From contig JARFIW010001082.1 in NCBI GenBank assembly GCA_036346225.1, positions 4,278,001 to 4,342,000 of the forward strand: a DNA stretch of 64,000 nucleotides, read 5' to 3'. The position numbers and the translations under genes are program-made. Shown here one piece after another: positions 1 to 11,312 of this stretch. Numbering within the stretch: the first letter of the stretch is position 1; every line of letters starts with the position of its first letter. The DNA is from Platerodrilus igneus. Lineage: Eukaryota; Arthropoda; Insecta; Coleoptera; Lycidae. The notes beneath the pieces are model-generated. The model saw only the letters and a program-made list of their open reading frames with translations, made no database searches and was not told the DNA's origin.

Positions 1-770
1 ATATAAAGGATATCTGATTTAATGCATGAGAAAGAAGCTCCTTTAGTAATAATCCAATACCATTTAATTAGAATAGTAATGTGTGCGTCGTATAATATGT
101 TTAAGTATAATTTACGAGTAAAGATAAGATTTTAGAAGCAACTAATTGCAGCAAATAAAATTATCGGGAAAGATAAATAAATTGGCATTCCAAATATTTA
201 ATAATTACTTCGAAAATATCAACGCATGTATATGCAGACGCATCTTAATACGTCACTAAATACGTGACTAGAAAGAATACATTTGTTCAGAAAACCAACA
301 CTCTGTAACAAACAAATAAACACCAGGCGGGTCAATTAAATGATAAATCTTGGACTTGTAAACGACAAATATTAAATACGTGACTGGATAAAAGCAATAA
401 TCGGAAATGCAAACAAAATACTGTAATGTAGCAGAACGCTTACGCGACTGAGAAAGCATTTCGTCGAAGAATTAAACCAGGGAATTTGAGAAAACACCGA
501 GTTCTGCCAGAAATAAGGCAAAGTACAAGTTTAAATCGATTAACACGCCAATGGAAACGATTGGTGGGAAGGGCTTATAAATACAATAAAAAATAAATAA
601 AGAGTCAGTTCATATTCAACCAGGCACAAAGATTGCTCAAATGCAGCAGAAATTCACGTAATGAAATTAAGTAGTGAAACGTTAAAATTCAGAACAAATA
701 AAATTTGAAAGTGCAAAAATTGTGCGACGAAAAATAAGCCGATCTACAAATAGGCGGATTCTTTTATTGG
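1..770. repeat. Dispersed segment, copy A (partner at 60.81-61.48 kb)
   Basis: This stretch can be followed base by base, with many substitutions and small gaps, in the same orientation at about 60810-61480. Shared landmarks include AACACCAGGCGG, ATTCGTCGAAGA-like words, GCTCTGCCAG, AACACGCCAAT and AAGCCGATCTAC. It ends after a core-promoter-like block, so a solo LTR or a duplicated promoter region are both possible. No reading frame of note lies in it. The left end is cut by the window edge. Confidence 0.6.
571..612 (+). promoter_or_regulatory. TATA plus initiator core promoter candidate
   Basis: TATAAATA (576-583) is followed by TCAGTT (605-610), so the upstream T of the TATA box is 31 bases before the presumed +1 A at 607. 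That spacing and the TCAGTT initiator fit the arthropod core promoter consensus. The partner copy near 61310 keeps a TATA-like TGTATATAC, but its initiator is degraded. The product is unknown; an LTR or other element promoter is as likely as a host one. Confidence 0.4.
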
Positions 771-2217
771 GATACTATATGAAGGATTTGCACATGAAAT
801 TCAACTGTTAGTCAATCGGTTTAGGACAAATTCACGTGTAATCGAAGCATGTAGAGTATAATGAAAAGGTTGCTGAATCCGGAACAGAGTAATTGTATTT
901 ATACATACAAATTGTTGAATCTAATGGTATGGGTGCCCGTCATCCAAAAAAACATAGAAATAACTTGCTTTTGTGTTTAAAGCGCATAAAAAAAGTAGGT
1001 CTAAATTATTATCTATAGGAACTTTAACCGAAAGCTAATTGGTATTATTGCTGCATTTCCAGCAAATGTACATTTAGATTTGTTATGATATCGCTTAACA
1101 AGCTACAAGTGTATTTTATTTTCTTTTAAAATTATTTGTCTTATTATAAATTGCTTCAGGATAACACTATTAAAAAATTTTTAGGTATTAAGTATGTCTA
1201 TGCTGCTCCAGAATTGAAGTGTACATAATCCTAAATAGACTTTTTAAACAAAAATTAAATAACTAAGAGCACACGTTTTTAGTTCACATCTATGCAGGAA
1301 CGCTTTGAAACTAATATGCTTTTGCAAAAATATATTACACCATCTCGATATGAGTCAATCACATTTTATGCCGCAGTAGTGCATGAATAGTAAAGTGGAT
1401 AACGGTTTTCTTCTGCAGAAATAGAGATAGCGCTTTCTAGTGCACATAAAATAAAACAAACATGTGCTTTATTCGCCAAGGGCAAATTCGCAAGCATAAT
1501 CACATCTGATGAACTCTATTCAGAAGGAAAGCTTGCTCACAAGGGAGTATAACCAAAGACTTCAGTATATGCCATACAGTACACAAGCTTTACTAGGAAA
1601 CCACGAAGTAGCAGAAGGCAAAGGTGGTTCACTAACGAAGCCAGAGGTCATAAGCTACCGCCTGTTTGCCCGTACTAATAGTCAATTCATTGGCCCATCG
1701 CTACGCTGCAGCCAATTAACCTTTCGTTTATTTACTCTCAAATAGCAATGTCGAACATAATAGGATGGCGCCATTAAATGCATTGGTTATTTAGTAGGAA
1801 TACCGCTGATTGAGATCTAGCTACATATCCAAATATAGGCATTTTAATTATTATGATGACCAAATATAAACTTAGGCTTGTAAATGAATGGCTCTCATTA
1901 ATCGGTATTCATTAATATAATGTATCAAGATCATCCTTTTATATTCGCAATTCTTTACATAACGATCATATCGTAATATTACGACACGCTTATTGCTATT
2001 GCTAAAATACCTTGATATAAAAATGCATTTTATGTTATTTAGTACATCATGTTCTTTGATGGTTTTTATATATCCGATAAAAGAATTGACCGTAAGAAAG
2101 AAATTGAATGCATTAATCCGATTTGACTTAGTCATCATTTCCTAAACGGGCTAAAAGAATTCCGAATTAGTTCGAAACGTTTATGAATGACATGCATACA
2201 TGCATCCTTCGCGCAAG
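771..2217. other. No gene seen, AT-rich
   Basis: Only short frames occur here, the longest about 78 codons at 1509-1745, with no recognisable motif. I see no repeat structure or RNA gene. Confidence 0.5.
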
Positions 2218-2766
2218 TCACAAACATGCAGTTACACAAACACGCACACATAAACATGCACACACACCCACGCGCGCACACATTCATACCCGTACACGCA
2301 CAAGCGCGCGCACACACGGACATACGTACACGCGCACACGCGCATACGCGCTCACACGCACTGCGTAAACGCTCACACGCATACGTGCACACAGATCCGC
2401 ATGCGAGCAAGCTAGTGCGCATACGTACACACACATGCACCCACATACGCATACGTGCATATATGTACCCATTCAAACACGCACATCCGCAAACACACGC
2501 ACGAACGCACGCACTTACACGCGAGGATGCGTTCACACGCTACCGCTCGCGCATTAACACGCACGTGCACACGTCCTCGCGCGCGTACGCACACAGAGAC
2601 ACGCGGATAGGCACACACGCGCAAACGTACACACGCTCACACATGCACACTCGCTCACACACGCACGCACACGCGCGCGCACACACGCGTACACGCGCAC
2701 ACACATCCACACACGCGCGTGCGCGCACATACGCCCATACACACACACACACACACGCACACACAA
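2218..2766. repeat. Alternating CA/CG purine-pyrimidine tract
   Basis: About 550 bases are almost entirely ACAC, GCGC, CATACG and CACG steps. Purine and pyrimidine alternate over long runs, densest at about 2640-2760 with blocks such as CACGCGCGCGCACACACGCG. Such sequence is a classic candidate for left-handed Z-DNA. The lack of TAA, TAG and TGA leaves several overlapping frames open on both strands (up to about 212 codons at 2187-2825), low-complexity Thr/His/Arg on one strand and Cys/Val/Arg on the other. These are artefacts, not genes. Confidence 0.9.
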
Positions 2767-3567
2767 GTCCACGCCAAGTGGTGGGTAGCATTAAGTGCAA
2801 GGAGGCTCGAACGATAAGAAATTGAATTTAATTATTATGTTCAACTTACCATAACCCAACTTCAATATATACAAATTTGACAGGTAGGAAACGATTACTA
2901 AAGCTGCAGGCCTATAGAGATAGGTGATTCAGCACTCGGGTGAATGAGAAGTTTTCTAATATTATCACTAAGAACAGTTGAAGCTCAACAAGGAATAAGT
3001 AAAATAAAAACGAACCCCACCTGTAATCTGTATCTATCTTCTACTTCATTTCCAATGGTCAATAAATAAATTGGTGAGAAAAGATTGTTAAACTAGCATG
3101 AATGCTAATATTATTGTTAGTTGCTAAACTACAATTAGTAGTGGAGCGCTTAATAAACGACATAAGGGTTAACTTGGTTTATGGACTTTTATGATTACAT
3201 TATTTAGAAGCAGGCACTGTTGTTATAAAAGTTAGAACGGTATAAAAGGGCCGACTGCATAAGGAAGGGAACAACGAAAGCAACGCAATTTCAAAACAAA
3301 AAAAAGGAATTGAAGGATACCGTGTTAACTGAAAAGTCGTAAACAGTCGTAGTGCAAGTTGAAGTTTGGCATATTTTTCATCTCCGAATATTCACCATAA
3401 TGCTTAACCCTTTTTATTGTAGTATTTTGCGGTCGATACAGCCTGCAATGTAATGTTACATTAAAACAAAATGTTCACATAAAATCAAAAAGTAATTTGC
3501 AACACTCTTCGTGGTTATAAAATAAATGTCATGTATATAAACGCGCAAAAGATATAAAATAAAGACT
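2767..3567. other. No gene seen; isolated TATA-like box
   Basis: AT-rich sequence without a supported gene. TATAAAAGGGC at 3241-3251 resembles a TATA box, but no initiator lies at the expected distance, so I do not call a promoter. Confidence 0.45.
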
Positions 3568-3603
3568 AGCATAAGGTCGTGCTACATTTAAGAAGAAAAG
3601 ACA

Positions 3604-4052
3604 ACAAACATCGAAACAAGGAACAGATTGCTTAAAACATATGTGTGGAGCACATCACTGTACGGCTGTGAAACCTGGGCAGTAGGAGAAACGGACAAGA
3701 AAAAGGTAGAAGCCTTTGAAATGTGGTGCTACAAACGAATGATAAAGATATCATGGACAGATAAAGTTAAGAACAAAGAAGTACTAAAAATGGTAGGGAA
3801 AGAAAGAAATATGTGGAAAATGGTAAAAATAGGAGAGATAGGATGATAGGCCACATACTACGGCATGAGGGAATAGTGCGGCATATATTAGAAGCAGAGA
3901 TGGGAAAAAAGAGAAGTAGAGGTAGACATAGGTTAGACTATTGCACACAGATAGTGAAAGATGTAGGGTTCAGGAATTTCAAGGAAATGTGTAGACTAGC
4001 TCAGAATAGAAATCAATGGAGGTACGCATCCAATCAGTCACAAGATGGATAA
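3604..4052 (+). pseudogene. LINE reverse transcriptase C-terminal end, broken
   Basis: The frame from 3628 reads a run containing SLYGCETWAVGE, AFEMWCYKRMIKISWTDKV and KNKEVLKMVG. This is the region after the polymerase domain that is very common in insect LINE proteins annotated as endonuclease-reverse transcriptase (RTE/Jockey-like groups; the clade is not resolved). The reading continues from 3813 in another frame with RMIGHILRHEG and GRHRLDYCTQIVKD, ending in a stop at 4050-4052. The frame change near 3815-3845 and the lack of any upstream palm domain make this a 5'-truncated, dead copy, as expected for target-primed insertion. The 3' tail ends in an A run near 4065-4075. Confidence 0.75.
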
Positions 4053-4264
4053 ACTAATGACGAAAAAAAAACTGTACTTAAACACAATGATTATTATAAG
4101 AAACTACAGGTATTGGTTGTGCAATATTCTCGAATAATGTTAATTGTGTGAGAGGATTTACTGGAAAACTATTTATTCGGCAAATGTTTAAGTGTTGGGG
4201 GATCTTGGCAGCCACAGGCTGCTTACCCCCCTTCACAACCTTACATGTGATTTTCCAATGCTCC

Positions 4265-4540
4265 ACCCGAAGGTACTACATTGACCAGGAAGCGAGTTTT
4301 TTTTACCTGAAAAATTTGGAATTTTGCCGAACCCTTGCTGTTCCAAGCAAGGTAGGGATCTATAACGTGCGTGACAACACTCACACACGGGACCTCCATT
4401 TTACCTCTCATCCGAACAAGGGTGTATTTTTGTGAAAAATCCTCGCCTAACATTTTTTAAGCGGACCGTGTCGGGATTCGAACGCGGGACCTTGAGCGTA
4501 TCAGTCACACACATACCACTACGCCACGGAGCCGCCTCCC
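4265..4540 (-). mobile_element. tRNA-derived SINE, family 1
   Basis: On the minus strand an A box (TGGCGTAGTGG, complement of 4516-4526) is followed by a B box around TTCGAATCC (complement of 4474-4482) and then GACACGGTCCGCTT. A body of about 200 bases follows. A sister copy lies on the plus strand at 62025-62320 with the same head and body. The acceptor-stem ends do not pair, so it is not a functional tRNA gene. RNA polymerase III transcription from the internal boxes would be expected in an active copy. Confidence 0.7.
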
Positions 4541-4635
4541 CCTTTACAACCACTGAATGTCAGAGAAATAGGGTATATAATTGTAAAACAGTAGAAGGGG
4601 ACCGAACTGCATATAATAAGAGAAAACAGCGCCCA

Positions 4636-5033
4636 TGATCAAAGACAACAAACATAGAAACAAGAAGAAATCTGTTGAGAGCATATGTGTGGAGCACCCC
4701 ACTGTATGCCTATGAAATACGGGCAGTAGGAAATGCAGACAGAAAGACGGTAGTAGTTAATAACAAATAGGTTATAGAAATAGTAAGGAAATAAAGATGT
4801 CTGTGGAAAAAAATAGGAGAAATAGAAGTGCAGAATACGTTCTAAGGCATGTTTGGGGAATAGCATGGGATATATTACAAGCAGAGATAGGAAAACGGAG
4901 GTAGATGTAGACCTAAATCAGATAGTGGTAAATGCAGGCTGTGCAAATTTCAGGGAAATGTGTAGGTTAGTTCAAAATAGGACACAATGAGGGTACGCGT
5001 CTAACCAGTTCCAGGACTGAGGACCTAATGATG
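4636..5033 (+). pseudogene. Second, more decayed LINE 3' end
   Basis: GCATATGTGTGGAGCACCCC (4681-4700) repeats the start of the LINE fragment at 3640, and the words that follow (TATGAAATACGGGCAGTAGG) match the GCETWAVG coding stretch. Stops and gaps interrupt it throughout. It ends with a dinucleotide-poor tail after GGACCTAATGATGATTATG. It is the mirror of 61565-61960. Confidence 0.6.
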
Positions 5034-5036
5034 ATT

Positions 5037-8000
5037 ATGTATATAAACGTAAATAAAACAATCACTTTCATACCGCAACAATTCATCATTTTAAACGTTG
5101 TCCTACACAAACACACTTACAAAACCCTATTATACCGAGTGAAATCGTAATAGCACAGTACATACTTTGTGCTTTACCACATCCAACCCGTTCAAATATT
5201 ACGGTTTAAATTAATGCTTTGTAATTGTCTTTTAACCTAAGTTATTTAAAAGGGTTGCAACGCATTTGTATTAAAAAATTCTTTGTAGCATCGTTCAATT
5301 CCTTTAGATTAGGCCAATTAAAAAAATAAAAAAATTAATACCAACTCTACTAGAAGTTTACCATAGGCTTTCAATAAAAAGGAGCCGGGTTTTAACACTA
5401 ACATTGATGAAACGGTAAAATTGACTAACCATGCTTTGAAGATAAGTATGGCTTCCGAGTTATAACCACTTGAATAATTATCAACATCAATGTGTGTTTG
5501 ACCGATTGTAAATAATTTTACTATCTACTCACGTATTTACGATAAATCAATCAATTTCTTGCTTCAAAAACTAGAAAACTGGCGCCTGTATATACACTTT
5601 GGAGCACGCTAGTTTGTTTCGATGTAACTTCCGGCACTTTCATCTGATTATCTTTTTAGTTGCACGTACACATGCACATTTAAACTTAATTAAAATCCCG
5701 AAACACGCGTAATCAAATTATAGTTAATGAGTCATTCTGAATTTGTAGACATTTTCTACGCTTTGTCTAGAGTAAAACTATTTCTTAAATAATTGTGTAA
5801 CTCGACAACTTCTTCGTACATATTTAATTTTGATTATATACGAAATTAGACATGTATTGTACATTTTAAATTAGATCAAAAACAAAATTATATTCTATGG
5901 TACGTACTGTTTCTAAAATTCAACACTATCTCAATCCCAGGTAAAACCAAATCACCCACTTTATTCCGGACAGCCCTCATTCGTCAAGTTTACGTGTAAG
6001 ATAAGGAATCAGAGTGTAAATAGGTGGACTTGTAAAATAAGAGACAAAAATCTAGACAACCAAACTCGTGAATTCAATGAAAGACGAATAAAGTTGGTTC
6101 CCTATATCCATAGCTTGTAATTATAGCAAACGTAAATTAAATGATTGAGACTGAATGGTTTTTAAATTAAACTAACAAAGCAGGAAATTTTTTAAATATA
6201 AAATAGACCAAAACAGTGCATTTACTGGTTTGGTCTATCCCTCTGTTTATAAATTTCTGCAATTTTATTTACGAACGTTGCCAGTTTAAACTTTGTTCAC
6301 GTATTCTGTGTTTCCAACTGATGTCATAATTTACGAATGATTTCTATGCGCATAACTTCTAAGCCTTGTAATCTTAGTATTGGTTATTCTATGGTACATT
6401 CGAGATAGATAGTGGTCACTTTCGTTTCAACGTTGAAGGCGAAAAGTCGGTCTGTTAGAGTAAGCGTTTTGATCATGGCACTGGAAAAGAAATTTTCTTG
6501 ACGTTGCGACGAATAAGATAATGGAAATAATTATTAATTGGTCGTCAGACAGTTCGAATGGTTCTTATTCAAAGGAAATATTGTTAATACTTTGAAGAAC
6601 ATCAACTGGTAGAAGCGTCTCTAGAATGTATTATTTATAATCTCACCTTTAAAACGTGCAACTAGTAATTCATGTTATACAAAACAAATTTTGAAGCAGT
6701 TAAATTTTATTAAAATGGAATTCATGTCTTAGTTCAAATATGCCGTATGCTATTTGGTTAATAGATTTACCATCTATGTGAAGATAATGTCAACAGAGTT
6801 CACTGAATGCTGTCGTGTCGTAACATTATTTCATTTCTTTATGATTGTACTGCATTTTCATAAAACTCAGAAAACTATAATAAAGTCGGTATTTGTTAGC
6901 AAGTTTTGATTATTTGGAAGCGCACTCAACAAATTGGTTTCTGAAATCTTATCATGTATATTTCTTTACAATAACTACGTTTAATATAAAAGATAATGAT
7001 TAATTGTTGCTACAAAAACATAATTTTCATATTGTGTCACGGTAATTCTGGGGTAAGTCTACAAAACAGCCTTCCTAGCGGAATACGGTGACACAAAGTT
7101 GCTCCGGGTAGCTCACAGTGAAACTTAATTACGGTATTTAATTGTTCCACCCTGTATAATATAAGCGCACTTCTTTGCCAATAAAAGAAACCCTTATTTA
7201 CTATGTGATTAAATTTCGGTGCATTACAATTATGAAAAGATCATAAAACGAATGTAAACTTAAAAGCCCAAATTTATAATTAATTTATTTTAATCGTTGA
7301 TGATTACTTAGTAAAAACGAGTTTCAATCACTAAGATATAAATACAAAGCCATTTAATACATCCACTTGAGAGCCATACCAATTTTATTTTATTTGCAAG
7401 GAATAAAGAAAGCACTTAAAGCTTTAATTAATCATGTATATATACAAAAATCTGTATTTTATTAAGATGCAAAGCAATTACCAGTTTTAATTATTTATAC
7501 GATAAATTTTGTGTGTAAAAGATATTCGCATAAAAGCAATAACAATTCATAAATCATAAGAACAAAAGCCCTCATTAATTAAAAGTACTAGAAGTAATTT
7601 ATATTTTAAATATTTATTCTTGTTCACAAAAACACTTTATGAGTTTTAAATATTAATTCAGAACCTTCTTTATTTAGAAAACAATGCGTCATGTTTACTA
7701 AGAAATGTTTTAAAACCCAATTAATTATTGGTATGGATACAAAGAAACCCGCGGCTATTACAAGGTTGTAAAATGGAACCAAAATAAGAAACGCGAGTAT
7801 AACTAGTCTATGCATTACAATACGAAAGAAGAAGATAGTAGCGGATAACATCGTGCATTAGACAAGGTTAAACGAAACGTTTTACGATAAAACATAAATA
7901 ATAAATTTGACACTAATTGGATCGTTGAAGCGCGAAAGCGGTGTAAATTCTCGGAAATATTACATCATTTAGTAGTGACTAATATTCAAGATTACAATAG

Positions 8001-8964
8001 AATAATGACGTATTGAGATTATTTTCTATATAAGCGGAAGTGATTAACGTTCAACATTCATTTTATTTTACGAGATTGACCATGTAGTGTTAAATATAGA
8101 TCAACCGTGCAGAGTTGCAATGAAACCCATGCGTTAAATAAGTATACGACTTGAAATTTGTACGTTTGAGTAGTTTCAAACACAGAAGTTATCAAATACA
8201 ATACTGTGAAAATTGAACATTCTTCGATACAACAGCTGCTCTAAAGTTAATTAAAGACAGAATGCACACTTTTTGATAAAAATTTAAGATGAAAGCATTT
8301 AATACTGTTGATGGAAATTTCTAATGGAGATTTGGATAAACACTCCTTGACAATAGCCATAAGTATAAACTTTGGATTTCTTTGTTTCGTAGTTGATAAG
8401 AATATTTGAATATTTTGTATTTTAAATTAGAAAAACTTCACATTGTTTTCTAATTATGATGCTGATGGTTTGCAGAGAATTTTGAGGTTGAAGTTTGAAG
8501 CATTTTGACCTATAATGAACTATCTGTAAAACGTTTTTGGCCAAACACACTCATAAGCGTGGTAATAAGAGATAGGTAAATTAACTAACTATTAATTAAA
8601 GAGGATTGTGTACCTTTTTTACAACAATTATGTAAGGAATATTTAATAAGTAAGTAACTCGTGGGAATTATATTCTGTACGAAATTAAGCGGTAAACTGT
8701 TTTATAAATTCTTTGTATGAAACAAAAATGTTTTTGAAGTATAGATGTTTCTTGAGATTTTTGTGTATCACTTTATTTTCTAAATTCCACAGTATAATTT
8801 CCGTTGAGCTAGCATGGCAAAGCGAAGGAAAGGAAGGTAAGATAGTAACTTCAAATTTCCCATTGCTGTACCTAAGTCTGAGAATAATTTTCGCAACCCC
8901 CAACTCCAAGCGTTGTCACAGCTCCCTATTAGCGGCGCTCCAACTCGCGGTTGTGTCACAGCAA
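5037..8964. other. No gene seen, AT-rich
   Basis: Nearly 4 kb without a frame over about 75 codons (7624-7851 minus, 8685-8909 minus), none with a recognisable domain. No tandem repeat or RNA gene was seen. Confidence 0.5.

Positions 8965-9007
<43 letters not shown>
8965..9007. repeat. (TA)n microsatellite
   Basis: A run of AT dinucleotides. Flanking frames translate it as alternating Ile-Tyr, which is an artefact. Confidence 0.95.
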
Positions 9008-9009
<2 letters not shown>

Positions 9010-10659
9010 AACGTCGTTGAAAGAATCCACGACGACAACCACCAAAGATAAAGGCCAGTATTTTTAGTTAACCAGCTTGCGGTTGCGCAATAATTCAGAA
9101 GGGCAACCGAGTATTATTTGTTTGCAAAATTTGTGCATTACTATTTCGCCCTCCTATGGCAAGCGATTAACTAGAACTTTAGCTGTACCTTTTCTACAAA
9201 TAACAACCATTTATTTAAAAATAGGTAACTCACGAGTAATCTGCTTTTGAATTACAGTCCATCCCAACAAGAGTTCATAAGCGCTAGCGCTTTTCCTTAA
9301 AATGTTAATGTCTGGTCCCTTTTAACGACATTAGGTTACCGCAATCTTTACTTTCAAATAAATTTCAAATATTTTTTCACCGGGCAAACAATTACATTGC
9401 ACTTATATTTTTACGGTGCAACCGTATCTTCAAACTTTAGACCGACACTACTAATTATTGCAGAAAATCGAATCGTGATTGAACTACAATTATACATACT
9501 ATAAGCAGAAGTTATCGTTGTTTGTGCCGTCTATGTCAACCGTCATTTCTAATTGGCCGATCTTTAGTAGATAGCTTGCCTTTGTTCAATCCAAGTCAGC
9601 CGATTTTATGCTCTATACCATACTGCATTCAAATGATCCTGCGTTCTTTAACTTGAGTATCGTTCATTCAAACTCTTCGTATGGTAACTGCGCGTTTCCT
9701 CATCATATTTTTGTAAATCTCCCGTGTATAGTAAATCATTTGTTGCGTTCTTACCGCGTCTATGGGTTTTATGGTTATTATTACTGCGCACCTCCTGTCC
9801 TAAGTAAAGGTTATTATGTTGTCGGTGTTCTTCTCATGGTTATATATGATTCATTGAAACCATGTACTTTATAAAAATAATACTGGTTTAAAGTTATTTC
9901 TCGTTTAATGTAATTAATTTAAATTTAAAGGAAAAGAAATCTGAAATCGCGTCGCTTCTTTTATTTAACCACTACAAATTTCCTATAAATAAAACCCATT
10001 CTATGTATCCTAAACTAACAAATTTATTCTTACTGTCTCGTTCTTAACTAAAGTAATGCTTCGCAGTACACTCTGCACTTCTAAAATGTTTTAAATTAAT
10101 AAAATATGTCGTTAAAATATTACATACAATCTCGACAATTTTTAATAAATCGTAATTTAAGTTGAAATTGTTATTTAAAATAAATTTAATAATTCCAAAA
10201 TCTGCGCCTTGTTAAATTGTTTAATTGAATCAAAGATCAGCAAATTTGAAACGTATGACTGTAGTTACAAATAAAAGAAAATATTTTTAGTAAAAAGAAT
10301 CAATTTAGCACATAAAGGCTATATTGTGAATTTACCCGCATTTAATTATATTTGAGCACATTACATATTCAAATAGTACTTAAGCAAAATGGAAATTAAA
10401 CGATATTAAAATAATTCTTAAATCAAATTAATTTACAATAAGCGTTGATGCAAAAAAAAACAAAACAAAGAATTCCTACAAAAATATTTTTCCTTAAGAG
10501 TAGAAAAGCAAATTAATATTGTTGCTTCGGAAGTGGAAACGATTTTACAACGGGAAACTTGAACATGCTGTATTTGATTTTAATGGACGCGGTATTAAAA
10601 CATTATCGCAAATAAATTAGCTTTTATGTTTTCAGTAGGGCATTTGGGGACGGTCTGGC
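9008..10659. other. No gene seen
   Basis: A frame of 88 codons at 9608-9874 (plus) is rich in Tyr, Leu and Val but matches nothing I recognise and sits in AT-rich noncoding-looking sequence. Confidence 0.45.
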
Positions 10660-11036
10660 ATTGCATTGACTCCTACTACTCCACCTCCTACCTCTTACTA
10701 CTTCCCATCCCATCCCACGTCCCACCTTTTAACACCCACAACTCGTTTCCCACTTTCTATATTCCACCTAACCCTTCATACATACCATTCCCTATTTCCC
10801 ATCCCCTTCCAACTACCACCTCCTCTCATCTCACGCTTCATGAAAACTGTCACCTTCTGCTTACCGCCTTCCACCTCCCACTATACATTTCCACCTCCCA
10901 CCTACAGCCTCTTACCTCCCACTTCCTATCTTCCACATCCAATCTCTCACGTCCTATCTGCCACCTTTCATCTCCCACCGTCCATCTTCACATTCACCTC
11001 CCACTTCCCATTTCCCACGTCCCACCTCCCACCATA
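10660..11036. repeat. Polypyrimidine tract with G-quadruplex motifs on the minus strand
   Basis: The plus strand is almost free of G and is built from degenerate CCCACCT/CCTCCCA/TTCCCA words. Read on the minus strand it gives two canonical quadruplex motifs. At 11000-11030 there are five GGG tracts separated by four loops of exactly four bases. At 10704-10723 there are four GGG tracts with loops of 4, 2 and 2. Open frames across it (up to 138 codons, Pro/Ser/His/Leu-rich) result from low complexity. Confidence 0.85.
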
Positions 11037-11186
11037 GGTTAGCCCCAAGGTGGGAGGATACCGTACAGTATTGTTGAGGTAATCAGTTACTGTGTCCATT
11101 GAATTACCTTAAATGCAAGACGTAATTGAAAATCGAAAACAGGAATATGCTTCAGTAGTATAAATTATAACACATTCTAATTAATT

Positions 11187-11312
11187 GGCTGCATAGCTCA
11201 GTTGGTTAGAGCGTTGAACCGGTAATTTAATGGACGCAGCTTCAAATCCTGCTGTGGCTGTTCTTTTAGCGGTTTGCAATTACCAGTTCGATTTGAAATG
11301 GTAATTCAACTT
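11187..11312 (+). mobile_element. tRNA-derived SINE with shared tail, family 2
   Basis: A perfect A box TAGCTCAGTTGG (11194-11205) precedes a degenerate B box TTCAAATCC (11241-11249) about 35 bases on. GGCTGCA at the start does not pair with the expected 3' acceptor strand, so this is not a tRNA gene. After a short linker comes AATTACCAGTTCGATTTGAA (11278-11297) and ATGGTAATT. Nearly the same tail closes the SINEs at 43209 and 45323, which have a different head. Confidence 0.6.

Larger units (their letters stand above)
3568..5036 (+). mobile_element. LINE-SINE-LINE cassette, plus orientation
   Basis: The cassette holds a LINE 3' coding end (plus), a tRNA-derived SINE (minus) and a second LINE 3' end (plus). 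The same order, reverse complemented, recurs at 61560-63315. The shared sequence starts at AAGGTCGTGCTACATTTA (about 3574), before the coding part, and includes the stretch next to the SINE head reading AGAAATAGGGTATATAATTG (4563-4582). The composite was therefore copied as a unit, or SINE insertion occurred in an ancestral copy of a multi-part repeat. Confidence 0.6.

Noticed and set aside
2135..2825. Several overlapping long frames on both strands
   Set aside because: They exist because the CA/CG tract lacks stop codons; the products are low-complexity.
3241..3251. Promoter at TATAAAAGGGC
   Set aside because: No initiator at the expected distance and no gene downstream.
10626..11042. 138- and 123-codon Pro/Ser/His-rich frames
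   Set aside because: Low-complexity pyrimidine tract without stops; two frames are open at once.
11187..11262. Functional tRNA gene
   Set aside because: A and B boxes are present but the acceptor arms do not pair and the B box is degenerate; it is a SINE head.
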